Below, piece after piece: positions 49,246-58,152 of a stretch of 64,000 nucleotides of DNA (position 1 is its first letter; each line of letters begins with the position of its first letter). The notes under the pieces are model-generated. The model ran no database searches, was not told where the DNA came from, and saw only the letters and a program-made list of their open reading frames with translations. The stretch lies in the NCBI GenBank assembly GCA_019244185.1, contig JAFATB010000006.1, forward strand, positions 310,001 through 374,000. Direction: 5' to 3'. The position numbers were made by a program, and so were the translations under genes. The stretch is from Acidobacteriota bacterium. GTDB lineage: Bacteria; Acidobacteriota; Thermoanaerobaculia; Gp7-AA8.

Positions 49246-51222
49246 ATGACCGAGATGGAGCGACTTCCGGGCGCGCAGCCTCCGGAACCGAAACGGCGCG
49301 GCGTTTCGCCGGCGTTCGTGGTGTGGCTGATCGGCATCGGCGCGATCGTCCTCATCAACTACATCCAGTCGCTCGCCGAGCGCTTTCACCGCTCCGTCCC
49401 CAACCTCGGCGTCCTCGAATTTTTCGCCTGGCTACTCGTCTGCTGCCTCACGCTCTACGGCCTCGCCCTCTTCACGCGCTGGTTCCTGCGCAAGCTCTTC
49501 TGGACCGTCGGCCGCCGCCTCTTCCTCAGCTACGTCATGATCGGCGTGCTGCCGTTCTTCCTCTTCGCCGTGCTGCTCGCCGCGATCCTCTACGTCATCG
49601 CCGGCGTCGCCAGCCAGCAGGCGTTCAAAGCCGAACGCCAGTCTTCCCTCGGCCAGCTCGAAGCGCTCAACGCCGACTACGCGCTGCAAGGCAAGCGGCC
49701 GCGCCTCGACGGCATCGAGATCTACGACACCGCCGACGGCTCCGCGAAGAAGCTTCCCGAATGGCTGCACGAGACGACGTACAGCGGCTTCGCGCTGCGC
49801 GCCGGCGTGCCGCTGCTCGTCTCTTCGCGCCAGTATCCGAACGGCCGCACGGTCGTCCTCGCGCTGCCGATGAACGAGCAGTGGGAGCGCGCGCTCGAGG
49901 AACGCGGCGGCATGGTCGTGTCGACGCGGCTCGCCTCGCAGGAAGGCCAAGGCTTCAACATCAGCGAAGGCGACTTCGGCGATTTCACGCGGCGCGGCGT
50001 CGGCTGGCGGCGCATCTTCTTCTACGACATCACCGAGCGCGGCGGCCTCATCGACTGGGAGAGCGGCGAGGCGAATCCGGAGAAACGCCTCTTCACCGCG
50101 ATCTCCAATCCGACCTCGAACCTCGTGCAGTTCTACTTCGGCGGCGCCACGAACTCGAAGATCATGCGCGCGATCTTCGGCATCATCCTCGGCCTCGCCA
50201 CGACGCTGATGCTCGCGTATCTCATCGCCACCGCCTTCGCCGCGGTGCTGATCTTCTCCATCTCCCGCGCCGTGAACCGCATCGAGAAAGGCACGCGTGC
50301 CGTCGAGCGCGGCGACTTCTCGTACCGCATCCGCATGAAGCGCCACAACCAGCTCGGCGCGATGGCACAGTCGTTCGACCGCATGACCGAGTCGATCGCC
50401 AGCCTCCTCGCCAGCGTGACCGAGAAGGAGCGTCTGCAGAGCGAGATCGAGATCGCGGCGTCGATCCAGCGCAACCTCCTGCCGAAGGAAGGGCCGCAGT
50501 TCCGCGGTGTGTCGTTCTCCGCGCACTTCGAGCCGACGGCGTCGATCGGCGGCGATTACTACGACGTCTTCAACATCGACAAGACGCGCCTCGCCGTCGC
50601 CATCGGCGACGTCTCCGGCCACGGCCTCTCCACCGGTCTCGTGATGGCCATGGTGAAAGCGGCGATCACGACGCTGGTCGAGGAAGGCGCCGACGAGGCG
50701 TCGCTCTTCCAGCGCCTCAACGAGCTCGTGTTCCGCTCGACTGAGCGCCGCGCGTTCATGACCCTCGCGTTCACGATCTTCGATCTCGAGCGCGGCACAA
50801 TCCGCCACACCAACGCCGGTCACCTCTATCCGTATCTCGTCCGGCGCGGCGTCGACACGCCGATCTCCATCGAGTCGCCGTCGCTCCCCCTGGGCGTGCG
50901 CAGCACGATGGCCGCGCAGACCGCGGAAGTCGATCTCAAGGAAGGCGACGCGATCGTCTATCTCTCCGACGGCATCGTCGAGGCGCAGGACGAGAACGGC
51001 GATCCCCTCGGCTTCGAACAGCTCGAACGCCTCCTCGCCGCGAACAGCGACCGCTCGCCGTCCGACCTCCGCGACGCGATCCTCGACGCCGTCGCACGCC
51101 ACTCCGGCACGCGCGCCGCCGACGACGACCGCACGGTGATGGTCATCCGCTTCGACAACCTCAAGTCCGCCGCGCCCGACGCGTCGGCGCTTGCGGTGAA
51201 CGGGGCCGCGCTCGTAACGTAG
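49246..51222 (+). CDS. Membrane PP2C/SpoIIE-type serine phosphatase with HAMP domain
   Basis: The 658 aa protein has two N-terminal membrane segments plus a further pair, a periplasmic sensing region of about 180 residues, and a last membrane helix near 325. A HAMP-like linker (VNRIEKGTRAVERGDFSYRI) and a C-terminal SpoIIE phosphatase follow. Metal-binding motifs of the phosphatase are SIGGDYYDVF, GDVSGHGLSTGLVMA and DGIVEAQDENGDPLG with DDDRTVMVI. Such RsbU-like enzymes control anti-anti-sigma proteins, but no partner-switch genes are in the window. The gene is divergent from the membrane protein and followed by a methyltransferase after 4 nt. Confidence 0.93.
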   Translation: MTEMERLPGAQPPEPKRRGVSPAFVVWLIGIGAIVLINYIQSLAERFHRSVPNLGVLEFFAWLLVCCLTLYGLALFTRWFLRKLFWTVGRRLFLSYVMIGVLPFFLFAVLLAAILYVIAGVASQQAFKAERQSSLGQLEALNADYALQGKRPRLDGIEIYDTADGSAKKLPEWLHETTYSGFALRAGVPLLVSSRQYPNGRTVVLALPMNEQWERALEERGGMVVSTRLASQEGQGFNISEGDFGDFTRRGVGWRRIFFYDITERGGLIDWESGEANPEKRLFTAISNPTSNLVQFYFGGATNSKIMRAIFGIILGLATTLMLAYLIATAFAAVLIFSISRAVNRIEKGTRAVERGDFSYRIRMKRHNQLGAMAQSFDRMTESIASLLASVTEKERLQSEIEIAASIQRNLLPKEGPQFRGVSFSAHFEPTASIGGDYYDVFNIDKTRLAVAIGDVSGHGLSTGLVMAMVKAAITTLVEEGADEASLFQRLNELVFRSTERRAFMTLAFTIFDLERGTIRHTNAGHLYPYLVRRGVDTPISIESPSLPLGVRSTMAAQTAEVDLKEGDAIVYLSDGIVEAQDENGDPLGFEQLERLLAANSDRSPSDLRDAILDAVARHSGTRAADDDRTVMVIRFDNLKSAAPDASALAVNGAALVT

Positions 51223-51226
51223 CGGC

Positions 51227-52072
51227 ATGCCTTCACAACCGATACGCAACGTCTCCGACACCGCGCTGTGGGCGGCGGTCTACCGCGCCCGCGAGACCGA
51301 GCGTCCCGACGCGCTGTTCCGCGATCCGCTCGCGCGCAAGCTCGCCGGCGCGCGCGGTCACGACATCAGCGGCCTGCTGCCCGCCAAACATCAGAACGAC
51401 TGGGCGTGGATCACCCGCACGGTGCTGTTCGACCGCTTTCTGCTCGAACAGATCGCATCCGGCGCGGACATGGTCGTCAATCTCGCCGCGGGACTCGACG
51501 CGCGTCCGTATCGCATGCAGCTGCCGCCGAATCTGCACTGGATCGAAGCCGATCTGCCGCCGCTCATCGCGTACAAAGAGGAGCTGCTGCGCGACGAGAC
51601 GCCGAACTGCCGCCTGGAGCGCGTCCCCGTCGATCTCTCCGACCGCAACGCGCGCAAGCCGCTCTTCGAACGCATCGCGGCCGAGTCGAAACGCGCGGTC
51701 GTGCTCACCGAAGGTCTCGTGATCTACCTGACGCGCGAAGGCGTCGGCGAGCTCGCGGACGATCTCGCGGCCATTCCTTCGATGCGCGCGTGGATCGTCG
51801 ACGTGGTGTCGCCCGGCCTGCGCGAGATGCTGATGAAGCAGATCGGCAAGGAGCTGAGCGCCGCCGACGCGCCGCTGCTCTTCTCTCCCGAAGAAGGGTG
51901 GACGTTCTTCGAGAAACACGGCTGGCGCGCGGCCAAGGTGCAGTCGGTCCTGCACGCGGCCGCGGAGCTCAAGCGCCTGAAGCTGCTGTTCCGCTTCTTC
52001 GCGATGTTTCCGCCGCCGAAGCCGCCGCTGGGGAAGCAGCCTTCTTCGGCGATTGTCGTGTTGGAACGATGA
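51227..52072 (+). CDS. SAM-dependent methyltransferase (LCMT/TIGR00027-like)
   Basis: The 281 aa protein has the SAM-binding site VVNLAAGLDARPYRM, an upstream FRDPLARKLAG and the later VLTEGLVIYLTREGV. These mark the leucine carboxyl methyltransferase-like family common in actinobacteria and acidobacteria. Substrates of bacterial members are mostly unknown; some act on polyketides or small acids. It starts 4 nt after the phosphatase gene and is likely in one operon. Confidence 0.88.
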   Translation: MPSQPIRNVSDTALWAAVYRARETERPDALFRDPLARKLAGARGHDISGLLPAKHQNDWAWITRTVLFDRFLLEQIASGADMVVNLAAGLDARPYRMQLPPNLHWIEADLPPLIAYKEELLRDETPNCRLERVPVDLSDRNARKPLFERIAAESKRAVVLTEGLVIYLTREGVGELADDLAAIPSMRAWIVDVVSPGLREMLMKQIGKELSAADAPLLFSPEEGWTFFEKHGWRAAKVQSVLHAAAELKRLKLLFRFFAMFPPPKPPLGKQPSSAIVVLER

Positions 52073-52143
52073 GGCCTCCGGCGGGCCGGCGCGGCCGGCG
52101 GCGCTTAGGGCCTAGCCTATCCGCACGTGGGGTGCAGCTCGAG

Positions 52144-52872
52144 TTAGCGTAGGGCGGCGGTTGCGGAGGACGCGGGGGGATTCGGCGGCTCGGTGGCTTT
52201 GCGGATGTGCTTGGCGATGCGGTTGATGTAGTTGACCGTCTCGCGGAACGGCGGGACGCCGTTGTACTTCCAGATGTTGCCCTCGCCGGCGTTGTACGCG
52301 GCGACGGCGAGGTCGGCGTTGCCGTCGAAGGTCTTGAGCAGCCACCGCAGGTAGCGGACGCCGGCGTAGATGTTCTCCGCGGGATCGAACGCGTTCGTGA
52401 CGCCGAAACGCTCCGCGGTCGCGGGCATCAGCTGCATGAGGCCGCGCGCGCCTTTGTGCGACAGCGTGCGCGGGTCGTAGTCGGATTCCGCTTTGATGAC
52501 GGCGGATACGAGCGCGGCGTCGACGTCGAAATGCCGCGCCGCCTCGATGATGAGGTCGTTGTACTTTGACTTGAAGAGCGGCTTGCTGTTCTCGTCGAAA
52601 CGCCACGAGCGCCTCGGGAACACGCCTTCTTCGACGATCTTTTTCACTTCTTCGACGACCTCGACCGTGGTGATCTCGTCGTCCACGATCCGCTCGATGC
52701 GCGTCAGCGGCATCGACAGCTTTCCGCCGCCGTTCAGCGTCAGATGGATCGTTTCCTCTTCCACCGTGTAGTCGTCGATCTTCATCGAGCGGCCGTCCGC
52801 GAAGAGCGCAATGCTCGCGCTCGCCGTGTTCGCGGCGAGCAGCAGGACTGCGGTGGTGATGAAGGTTTTCAT
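52144..52872 (-). CDS. Lytic transglycosylase (SLT domain, LtgC/Slt-like)
   Basis: The 242 aa protein begins with a signal peptide (MKTFITTAVLLLAANTASA). A small beta region (about 25-80) and an SLT domain (about 105-225) follow. Catalytic Glu is in VIKAESDYDP, then GARGLMQLMP and VAAYNAGEGNI. It cuts peptidoglycan glycan strands. The ATG 52872 is preferred over 52884 because it starts the signal peptide directly. It follows xerD by 66 nt, on the same strand. Confidence 0.93.
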   Translation of the reverse strand: MKTFITTAVLLLAANTASASIALFADGRSMKIDDYTVEEETIHLTLNGGGKLSMPLTRIERIVDDEITTVEVVEEVKKIVEEGVFPRRSWRFDENSKPLFKSKYNDLIIEAARHFDVDAALVSAVIKAESDYDPRTLSHKGARGLMQLMPATAERFGVTNAFDPAENIYAGVRYLRWLLKTFDGNADLAVAAYNAGEGNIWKYNGVPPFRETVNYINRIAKHIRKATEPPNPPASSATAALR

Positions 52873-52938
52873 GGACGCGGTCATAACGGTAGACGCGCGT
52901 CGATTATGCCGGGTTTCGCCCGCTCACGCGCGCGGCCC

Positions 52939-53871
52939 TTACGCGCGCGGGTGAAACGACTCGTACATCCGCTGCAGCCGCGCTCGCGAGACGTGCGTGT
53001 AGATCTGCGTCGTCGAGATGTCGGCGTGTCCGAGCATCATCTGCACCGACCGCAGGTCCGCGCCGTTTTCCAGCAGATGCGTCGCGAACGAATGCCGCAG
53101 CACGTGCGGCGAGATGTGCGTCCGGATGTCCGCCTCGCGCGCGTAGCGGACGATCTTCATCCAGAAGGACTGCCGCGTCATCGGCCGCCCGCGTCGCGAA
53201 AGAAAGAGGTGCGGATCGGCGTACTTGTCGAGCTCCGGACGTCCTTTTTCGAGGTACTCCACCATGACCGCTTTGGCCGTGTCGCCGAACGGCACGATGC
53301 GCTCCTTCGAGCCTTTGCCCATCGTGCGCACGAAGCCGGCGTCGAACACGACCTCGTCGATGCGCACTTTGATGAGCTCACTGACGCGCAGCCCCGTCGC
53401 GTACAGCAGCTCGAGCATCGCCGCGTCGCGCAAACCGTCAGGAGTCGTGCGATCGGGCGCGGCGAGCAGCGCCTCCACTTCCGACGGCTGCAGCGACTTC
53501 GGCAGCGTCGACCACAGCTTCGGGTTCTCGAGGTTCTCCGTCGGATCGACTTTCAGATGGCGCTCCGCGACCAGAAAGCGGAACAGTCCACGGATCGCCG
53601 CGAGCGCGCGCGCGACCGAACGCGCGGAGATGCCCGCGGCGCGCAGCGACTGGAAGTACTTGACGATGTGAATGCGCTCGATCGTCTCGACGTCGAGCCG
53701 CTGCTCGTTGAGCCAGTGGCCGAAGTGCCGCAGGTCGATCGCATACGACGCGAGCGAATTGCGCGCGAGACCTTTCTCGACCGACAGGTAGTCGAGATAG
53801 ATCGGCAGCCAGGTCAGAAAATACGGGCCGGTCTCGCGTTTGTCGGGATCAATTGCCCGCGGCTTGCGCAT
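52939..53871 (-). CDS. xerD: Tyrosine site-specific recombinase XerD-type
   Basis: The 310 aa protein has an N-terminal SAM-like DNA-binding domain (LDYLSVEKGLARNSLASYAI) and a C-terminal catalytic domain. The domain carries Arg in ATGLRVSEL, Lys in GKGSKERIVPF, HVLRHSFATHLL (HxxR), His in MLGHADISTTQIY, and Tyr in IYTHV. It resolves chromosome dimers at dif. The start ATG 53871 is taken because the track adds 30 codons that only translate lipA. It overlaps lipA by 23 nt. No neighbouring phage genes suggest a phage integrase. Confidence 0.93.
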   Translation of the reverse strand: MRKPRAIDPDKRETGPYFLTWLPIYLDYLSVEKGLARNSLASYAIDLRHFGHWLNEQRLDVETIERIHIVKYFQSLRAAGISARSVARALAAIRGLFRFLVAERHLKVDPTENLENPKLWSTLPKSLQPSEVEALLAAPDRTTPDGLRDAAMLELLYATGLRVSELIKVRIDEVVFDAGFVRTMGKGSKERIVPFGDTAKAVMVEYLEKGRPELDKYADPHLFLSRRGRPMTRQSFWMKIVRYAREADIRTHISPHVLRHSFATHLLENGADLRSVQMMLGHADISTTQIYTHVSRARLQRMYESFHPRA

Positions 53872-54727
53872 GTTCGTGAGCGACGAGATCGGCCATGTAC
53901 GAGCTCCGCACGAACGGGCCGGAGAACACCGCGCGGAAGCCGAGCTCCTCGCCGATCTCACGGTACTCCTCGAACACCGCCGGATGCACGTATTCGACGA
54001 CGTCGAGCTTCTCGCGCTTCGGCTGCAGGTACTGGCCGATCGTCACGATCTCGACGTGCGACTCGCGCAGGCGCTGCAGCGCTTCCACGACTTCGTCGCG
54101 CCGCTCGCCGAGTCCGAGCATGAGCCCCGACTTCGTCGCGATCGTCGGATCGATCGCCTTCGCCTCGCGCAACACCGCGAGCGAGCGCTCGAAGCGCGAG
54201 CCGGGCCGCACGTAGTCGTAGAGCCGCGGCACGGTCTCGACGTTGTGGTTGAAGTAATCGGGCCGCGCCTCGACGACGATGCGCACCGCGTCGAGATTGC
54301 CGCGGAAATCCGAGGTCAGCACTTCGACCGCCGCGTGCGGCAAGAGCGCGCGCAACTCGTGAATCGTTTCCGCGAACTGCTGCGCGCCGCCGTCGTCGAG
54401 ATCGTCGCGCGTCACCGACGTCACGACGACGTGCTTCAGGCCCAGGCGTCGCGCCGTCTCCGCGACCGCGCGCGGCTCGGCCGGCGACGGCGGCGCGTAC
54501 GGGCGTCCCGTCGTCACATTGCAGAAGCCGCACGAGCGCGTGCAGATGTCGCCGAGGATCATGAAGGTGGCCGTGCCGCGCGAGAAACACTCCGTGCGGT
54601 TGGGGCACGCGAGCGACTCGCACACCGAGTGCAGATCGCGCTCGCGCAGCATCGTCTTGACCTCGCGCAGCGAGGCGAGGTTCAGCTTTTTCTCACGGAT
54701 CCAGGGAGGCAAGCGTTGGGAGGACAT
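53849..54727 (-). CDS. lipA: Lipoyl synthase
   Basis: The 292 aa radical-SAM enzyme inserts sulfur into octanoyl-protein to make lipoate. The auxiliary cluster motif is CESLACPNRTEC (C-x4-C-x5-C), the SAM cluster is CTRSCGFCNV, and the C-terminal RSSY is present. Length is standard. No lipB is near. It is followed by xerD with a 23-nt overlap, and repeat copy 5 lies upstream. Confidence 0.97.
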   Translation of the reverse strand: MSSQRLPPWIREKKLNLASLREVKTMLRERDLHSVCESLACPNRTECFSRGTATFMILGDICTRSCGFCNVTTGRPYAPPSPAEPRAVAETARRLGLKHVVVTSVTRDDLDDGGAQQFAETIHELRALLPHAAVEVLTSDFRGNLDAVRIVVEARPDYFNHNVETVPRLYDYVRPGSRFERSLAVLREAKAIDPTIATKSGLMLGLGERRDEVVEALQRLRESHVEIVTIGQYLQPKREKLDVVEYVHPAVFEEYREIGEELGFRAVFSGPFVRSSYMADLVAHEHAQAAGN

Positions 54728-54734
54728 GGTCGAT

Positions 54735-54830
54735 TCAAAGCCGAACGAAGAATTTCGAATGAAGAATGCAGAAAGCGCGTCCGGCGCTCTTCATTCTAAA
54801 TTCTTCATTCGAAATTCTTCATTCTTTCAA
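54735..54830. repeat. Heptamer inverted repeat, copy 5 (variant, lipA-carD gap)
   Basis: The arms contain GAAGAATTTCGAATGAAGAAT and its perfect complement around a 14-nt GC-rich loop. Units read CGAAGAA, TTTCGAA, TGAAGAA, TGCAGAA on the left. The variant TTTCGAA unit is not in copies 1-4. It lies just past the carD terminator. Confidence 0.8.
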
Positions 54831-54835
54831 ACGAA

Positions 54836-54857
54836 AACGCCGCCTTGCGGCGGCGTT
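54836..54857 (-). terminator. Rho-independent terminator of carD
   Basis: A 9-bp perfect stem AACGCCGCC / GGCGGCGTT with a 4-nt loop lies 25 nt past the carD stop. On the minus strand it is followed by TTCGTTTG. It separates carD from repeat copy 5 and lipA. Confidence 0.8.
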
Positions 54858-54882
54858 CGAAGCAGCGTCTCTCGATCGTGCG

Positions 54883-55413
54883 CTAGTGTCCGGTGGCAAC
54901 GGCCACGGGCGACAGCGACTTCTCGAGGCACTTGTGGATCAGCTTCTCGGCTTCCGGCTCGGGGATGTTCTTCACGATCGCGACCTCGGAGACGAGGAGA
55001 TACTTCGCGCGGTCGTACATCTTCTTCTCGCGGAACGAGAGGCTCTTTTTCTTCTGCACCTCATTGAGGTTCTTGAGGACCTCAGCGACATCTTCGAGAC
55101 GACCGGTCTTCATCTTCTCGAGGTTCTCGCGGTAGCGGCCCTTCCAGTCCGTGTGGCTCTTGACCGTCTTCTCCTCGAGCAGGCCGAGGAGACCCTTGAT
55201 CTCTTTCTGCTGGTAGAGGCGGCGCAGACCGACGCGGTCCGTGTTCGTGATCGGCACCACCAGCCGCGAGTTGTTCGCAAGAAGACGCAGGTGATAGTAG
55301 CTGTCACCCGAAGGCATGATCGGCGACTCGCCGATGTGCTCGACCACGGTCACACCATGGTTCGGATAAACGAGCTTGTCCCCGACCTTGAAACCCAATT
55401 TCATTGACGACAA
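54883..55413 (-). CDS. carD: CarD-family RNA-polymerase-binding transcription regulator
   Basis: A 176 aa protein with an N-terminal Tudor-like RNAP-interaction domain (FKVGDKLVYPNHGVTVVEHIG) and a C-terminal helical DNA-binding domain (about 65-165). CarD stabilises open promoter complexes at rRNA and other promoters. The start is set at TTG 55413 because AAAGGAG lies 6-7 nt before it; ATG 55404 is 3 codons later and too far from that site. A consensus-like promoter lies about 50 nt upstream and a clean terminator follows, so it is a single-gene unit. Confidence 0.94.
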   Translation of the reverse strand: MSSMKLGFKVGDKLVYPNHGVTVVEHIGESPIMPSGDSYYHLRLLANNSRLVVPITNTDRVGLRRLYQQKEIKGLLGLLEEKTVKSHTDWKGRYRENLEKMKTGRLEDVAEVLKNLNEVQKKKSLSFREKKMYDRAKYLLVSEVAIVKNIPEPEAEKLIHKCLEKSLSPVAVATGH

Positions 55414-55462
55414 GTGAGGCTCCTTTCGGAAAGCGCTTAGGGATACAACATGAGGGACGGGC

Positions 55463-55491
55463 ATTCTACGCCAGCGACCTCGGTGCGTCAA
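55463..55491 (-). promoter_or_regulatory. Sigma-70-type promoter of carD
   Basis: On the minus strand TTGACG, exactly 17 nt, TAGAAT. The transcript would begin near 55456, giving a leader of about 43 nt before the TTG start. It is the best promoter match noticed in the window. Confidence 0.75.
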
Positions 55492-55539
55492 ACTTCCGAC
55501 GACGCCCGTTCTGCTGAAAACACCCAATAAATAGGCCGA

Positions 55540-55561
55540 AAACCGGCGGTTTCGCCGGTTT
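55540..55561 (-). terminator. Terminator after the deoB operon
   Basis: A 9-bp stem AAACCGGCG / CGCCGGTTT with a 4-nt loop lies 45 nt past the stop of the secreted Ala/Gln-rich protein gene. On the minus strand it is followed by TCGGCCTATTTATT. The space 55414-55605 holds only this hairpin and the carD promoter. Confidence 0.7.
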
Positions 55562-55605
55562 GCAAGTTTCGCGCGCGGCGCGCGAATGGCGTTCTCAGCG
55601 ACCGC

Positions 55606-56622
55606 TCAGCGGCGCATGCGGCGGATCAGCTGATGCAGCCGGTCGAGTCCTTCGCGACGCTCGCTTTCGCTGCCGGTGAGCAGGTCTTCGATCATCTGCA
55701 GCTCGGTCTGCATCTCGAGCTCGGTGGCGGCGTCGCGCGACGCGGTGACGGTGACGTTCGACTGCGCGGGCGCCGGCGTCGCGGGTGACGAGGTCGCGAT
55801 GACGGGCGCGGCGTTGCGCGTCTGCGCGCCGAGGGTGTCGCGCATGCGCTGCGCCATCGCGCGGATCGACTTCACGTCGTTGTTGTCGAGCGCGCGCAGC
55901 ACCGCTTTCGCGCTTTCCACGGCGTCGATGTACGGGCTGTCGGGACGGTCGACGATCTTCGCGTGCACGAGCGTGAGGTCGAGGTTGCCGTAGCCCGCTT
56001 TCGGATCGGCGGAGGCGATGACGTGCACGGTGACCTGGCGTCCGATCGACGGCAGATCGAGCGGCTTCGTCTCGCCCGGCTGCAGCCACGCCTTGACGTC
56101 GATGGTCTGGCGCTCGGGGGCCGCGGAGCCTTGCGGCATGAGCTCGTAGTCGACGCGCTCGACCCACACCGGATTGTTCTTGCGCACGAGCAGACGGCGC
56201 GTCGGCACTTCGAGGATGACGCGGTAGATGAACGCGCCTTTCAATTCGAGCGTCGACATCTTGTCGGCGCGCGGCTGCACGGTGAACGAATCGCTCGTGC
56301 GTCCCGACTCGAAGCGCTCGAACGTCGCGTAGTCGTACGTGCCGTCGGAGCGCTTGCCGCGCAGCGCGTCGATGTCTTCGTTGACGATGCGTTTGAGAAG
56401 ATCGGCCGGAAGATCGCGCTTGCTCGCCTGCGCGACGCGGTCGAGCACGATCGCGTCGTCGGCGACCTGAGCGAGGTTCACCGGCGCAGCAGCCGGCGGC
56501 GTGACATTGCTTTGCGCGACGTTGCTTTGCGCGACGTTGCTCTGCGCGACCTTGCTCTGCGCGAATAGTGGCGCGGCGAAGAGGAACGTTGCGATCGCGG
56601 CGCGTTTCATCGAGGACATCAT
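55606..56622 (-). CDS. Secreted protein of unknown function with AQSNV repeats
   Basis: The 338 aa protein has a signal peptide ([17 protein letters not shown]). The mature start carries tandem pentapeptides [20 protein letters not shown] encoded by 15-bp DNA repeats. The rest is a beta-rich domain ([20 protein letters not shown]) and a C-terminal helical tail with many Glu and Arg. I do not recognise the family. The start ATG 56622 overlaps the deoB stop by ATGA; the later ATG before KRAAIA could also serve. It is the last gene of the operon. Confidence 0.75.
   Translation of the reverse strand: MMSSMKRAAIATFLFAAPLFAQSKVAQSNVAQSNVAQSNVTPPAAAPVNLAQVADDAIVLDRVAQASKRDLPADLLKRIVNEDIDALRGKRSDGTYDYATFERFESGRTSDSFTVQPRADKMSTLELKGAFIYRVILEVPTRRLLVRKNNPVWVERVDYELMPQGSAAPERQTIDVKAWLQPGETKPLDLPSIGRQVTVHVIASADPKAGYGNLDLTLVHAKIVDRPDSPYIDAVESAKAVLRALDNNDVKSIRAMAQRMRDTLGAQTRNAAPVIATSSPATPAPAQSNVTVTASRDAATELEMQTELQMIEDLLTGSESERREGLDRLHQLIRRMRR
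56505..56570. repeat. 15-bp tandem repeat in the secreted protein gene
   Basis: Four consecutive 15-bp units near TTGCTTTGCGCGACG (plus strand), with one or two changes each. They encode the AQSNV-type pentapeptides right after the signal peptide. Unit number could vary between strains without a frameshift. Confidence 0.85.
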
Positions 56623-57794
56623 TCGACTCCGAGCTCCGGCAGCGCGCTCGTGCCGGCGAGGCCGGCCGACGGCAGGCGGAGGTAATCGCAGACCGTGGCG
56701 CCGAGGTCGGCGAACGTCGTGCGCGTACCGAGCGGGCGCGCGCCGCGGATGCGCGGACCGGTGATGATGAGCGGCACGTACTCGCGCGTGTGATCGGTGG
56801 AGACGTCCGTCGGATCGCAGCCGTGATCGGCGGAGATGAAGACGAGGTCATCCTCCCGCAGCGATGCGAGCAGCGCCGCGAGCTCGCCGTCGAACGTCTC
56901 CAGCGCTCTCGCGTAGCCGACGGCGTCGTTGCGGTGGCCGTACTTCGAGTCGAAGTCGACGAGGTTCGTGAAGATGAAGTCGGCGTTCGACTCGCGCACG
57001 AGCTCGAGCGTCTTGCGCATGCCGTCGGAGTTCGATTCGGTGCGGATCTCGCGGCCGATGCCAACGCGGTCGAAGATGTCGGCGATCTTGCCGAGGCCGA
57101 TGACTTCGCGTCCGGCGTTGTGCGCGCGTTCGACGACGGTCTCGCCGGTGGGCCGCACGGAAAAGTCTTTGCGGTTCGCGGTGCGTTTGAAGTGTCCCGC
57201 GCCGCTGCCGACGAATGGCCGCGCGATGATGCGGCCAATGTTGTGCTCGCCGCGCATGAGCTCGCGCGCGATCGCGCAGATCCGCCACAGCTCCTCGACC
57301 GGAATCACGTCCTCGTGCGCGGCGACCTGAAACACGGAATCGGCGGACGTGTAGACGATCGGCGAGCCGGTGCGCATGTGCTCTTCGCCGAGCTCGTCGA
57401 GGATGACCGTCCCCGACGCCGGCTTGTTGCCGAGCGTCTTCCGTCCGATGCGCCGCTCGTACTCGTCGATGATCTCGCGCGGAAACCCGTTCGGATACGT
57501 CCGGAACGGGTCGGCGACGATGAGCCCCATCATTTCCCAATGCCCCGTCGTTGTGTCCTTCCCCGCGCTGACTTCGTTCATGCGCCCGAACGCCGCCGCC
57601 GGAATGTCCGTCGACGCCGGCGAAGGGAGCGTGTGCAAAAGCCCGAGCCGCGTGAGCGTCGGCAGCTGCGGATGCTGCGCCTCGAGCACATGTCCGAGCG
57701 TGTTCGAGCCTTCATCGCCAAAGTCGCGCGCGTCCGGCAGCTCGCCGACGCCGAGGGAGTCGCAGATGAGAGTGATGACGCGGCGGTTGGTCAT
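56619..57794 (-). CDS. deoB: Phosphopentomutase DeoB
   Basis: The 391 aa enzyme interconverts ribose- or deoxyribose-1-phosphate and the 5-phosphates. It is an AlkP-superfamily member: metal motif [17 protein letters not shown], the phosphorylated Thr in [14 protein letters not shown], and [20 protein letters not shown]. It acts with the pyrimidine nucleoside phosphorylase encoded upstream, in nucleoside salvage. It is coupled by ATGA to genes on both sides. Confidence 0.96.
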   Translation of the reverse strand: MTNRRVITLICDSLGVGELPDARDFGDEGSNTLGHVLEAQHPQLPTLTRLGLLHTLPSPASTDIPAAAFGRMNEVSAGKDTTTGHWEMMGLIVADPFRTYPNGFPREIIDEYERRIGRKTLGNKPASGTVILDELGEEHMRTGSPIVYTSADSVFQVAAHEDVIPVEELWRICAIARELMRGEHNIGRIIARPFVGSGAGHFKRTANRKDFSVRPTGETVVERAHNAGREVIGLGKIADIFDRVGIGREIRTESNSDGMRKTLELVRESNADFIFTNLVDFDSKYGHRNDAVGYARALETFDGELAALLASLREDDLVFISADHGCDPTDVSTDHTREYVPLIITGPRIRGARPLGTRTTFADLGATVCDYLRLPSAGLAGTSALPELGVE

Positions 57795-58060
57795 GAACCT
57801 GCTTTCTTGCGTGTCGTTTTCGGCGCCGCCGCCGTCTTCGCGCTCACGCGCTGCGGCTGCGCGGCGGAGGAGAGGCGGACGAGCGTGCGGAGGGCTTCGT
57901 TGACGGCTTGGTTGTCGGGGAAGACGGCCGCGAGATCTTCATCGAGCACGCGGATCACTTTCGGCCCGTGATACGCGACGAAGTAGGGATTCGGGCGGCC
58001 GTTGCTGAAGTCGATCTCGCGGTCGAGCGGATCGTCGTCAGCGGTTTGCTTTTTCTTCAT
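57791..58060 (-). CDS. Small conserved-type protein, antitoxin-like fold possible
   Basis: This 89 aa protein is highly charged at both ends. The core [20 protein letters not shown], then [25 protein letters not shown], resembles small proteins often annotated as BrnA- or RHH-like antitoxins (D-x-D-V-A-x-x-F-P-D-S/N). No toxin gene adjoins it, so this is a weak hint. The basic tail KTTRKKAGS could bind nucleic acid. It overlaps deoB by ATGA and lies 92 nt after the pdp gene. Confidence 0.6.
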   Translation of the reverse strand: MKKKQTADDDPLDREIDFSNGRPNPYFVAYHGPKVIRVLDEDLAAVFPDNQAVNEALRTLVRLSSAAQPQRVSAKTAAAPKTTRKKAGS

Positions 58061-58152
58061 AGGTTGGTTCTGCGTCGCACAGACATCAGGAGGCGCTCGT
58101 GTCTAACACCCCGATGATAAATCGCTCGTTACATGAAGAGCACAGCTCGGAA

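Noticed and set aside
52080-52130. GC palindromes after the methyltransferase gene as a terminator
   Set aside because: GCCGGC-type palindromes are frequent in such GC-rich DNA and there is no T-tract; support is too weak.
52939-53871. Phage integrase or integrative element
   Set aside because: The motifs and length fit housekeeping XerD, it overlaps lipA, and no phage, att or tRNA target sites are near.
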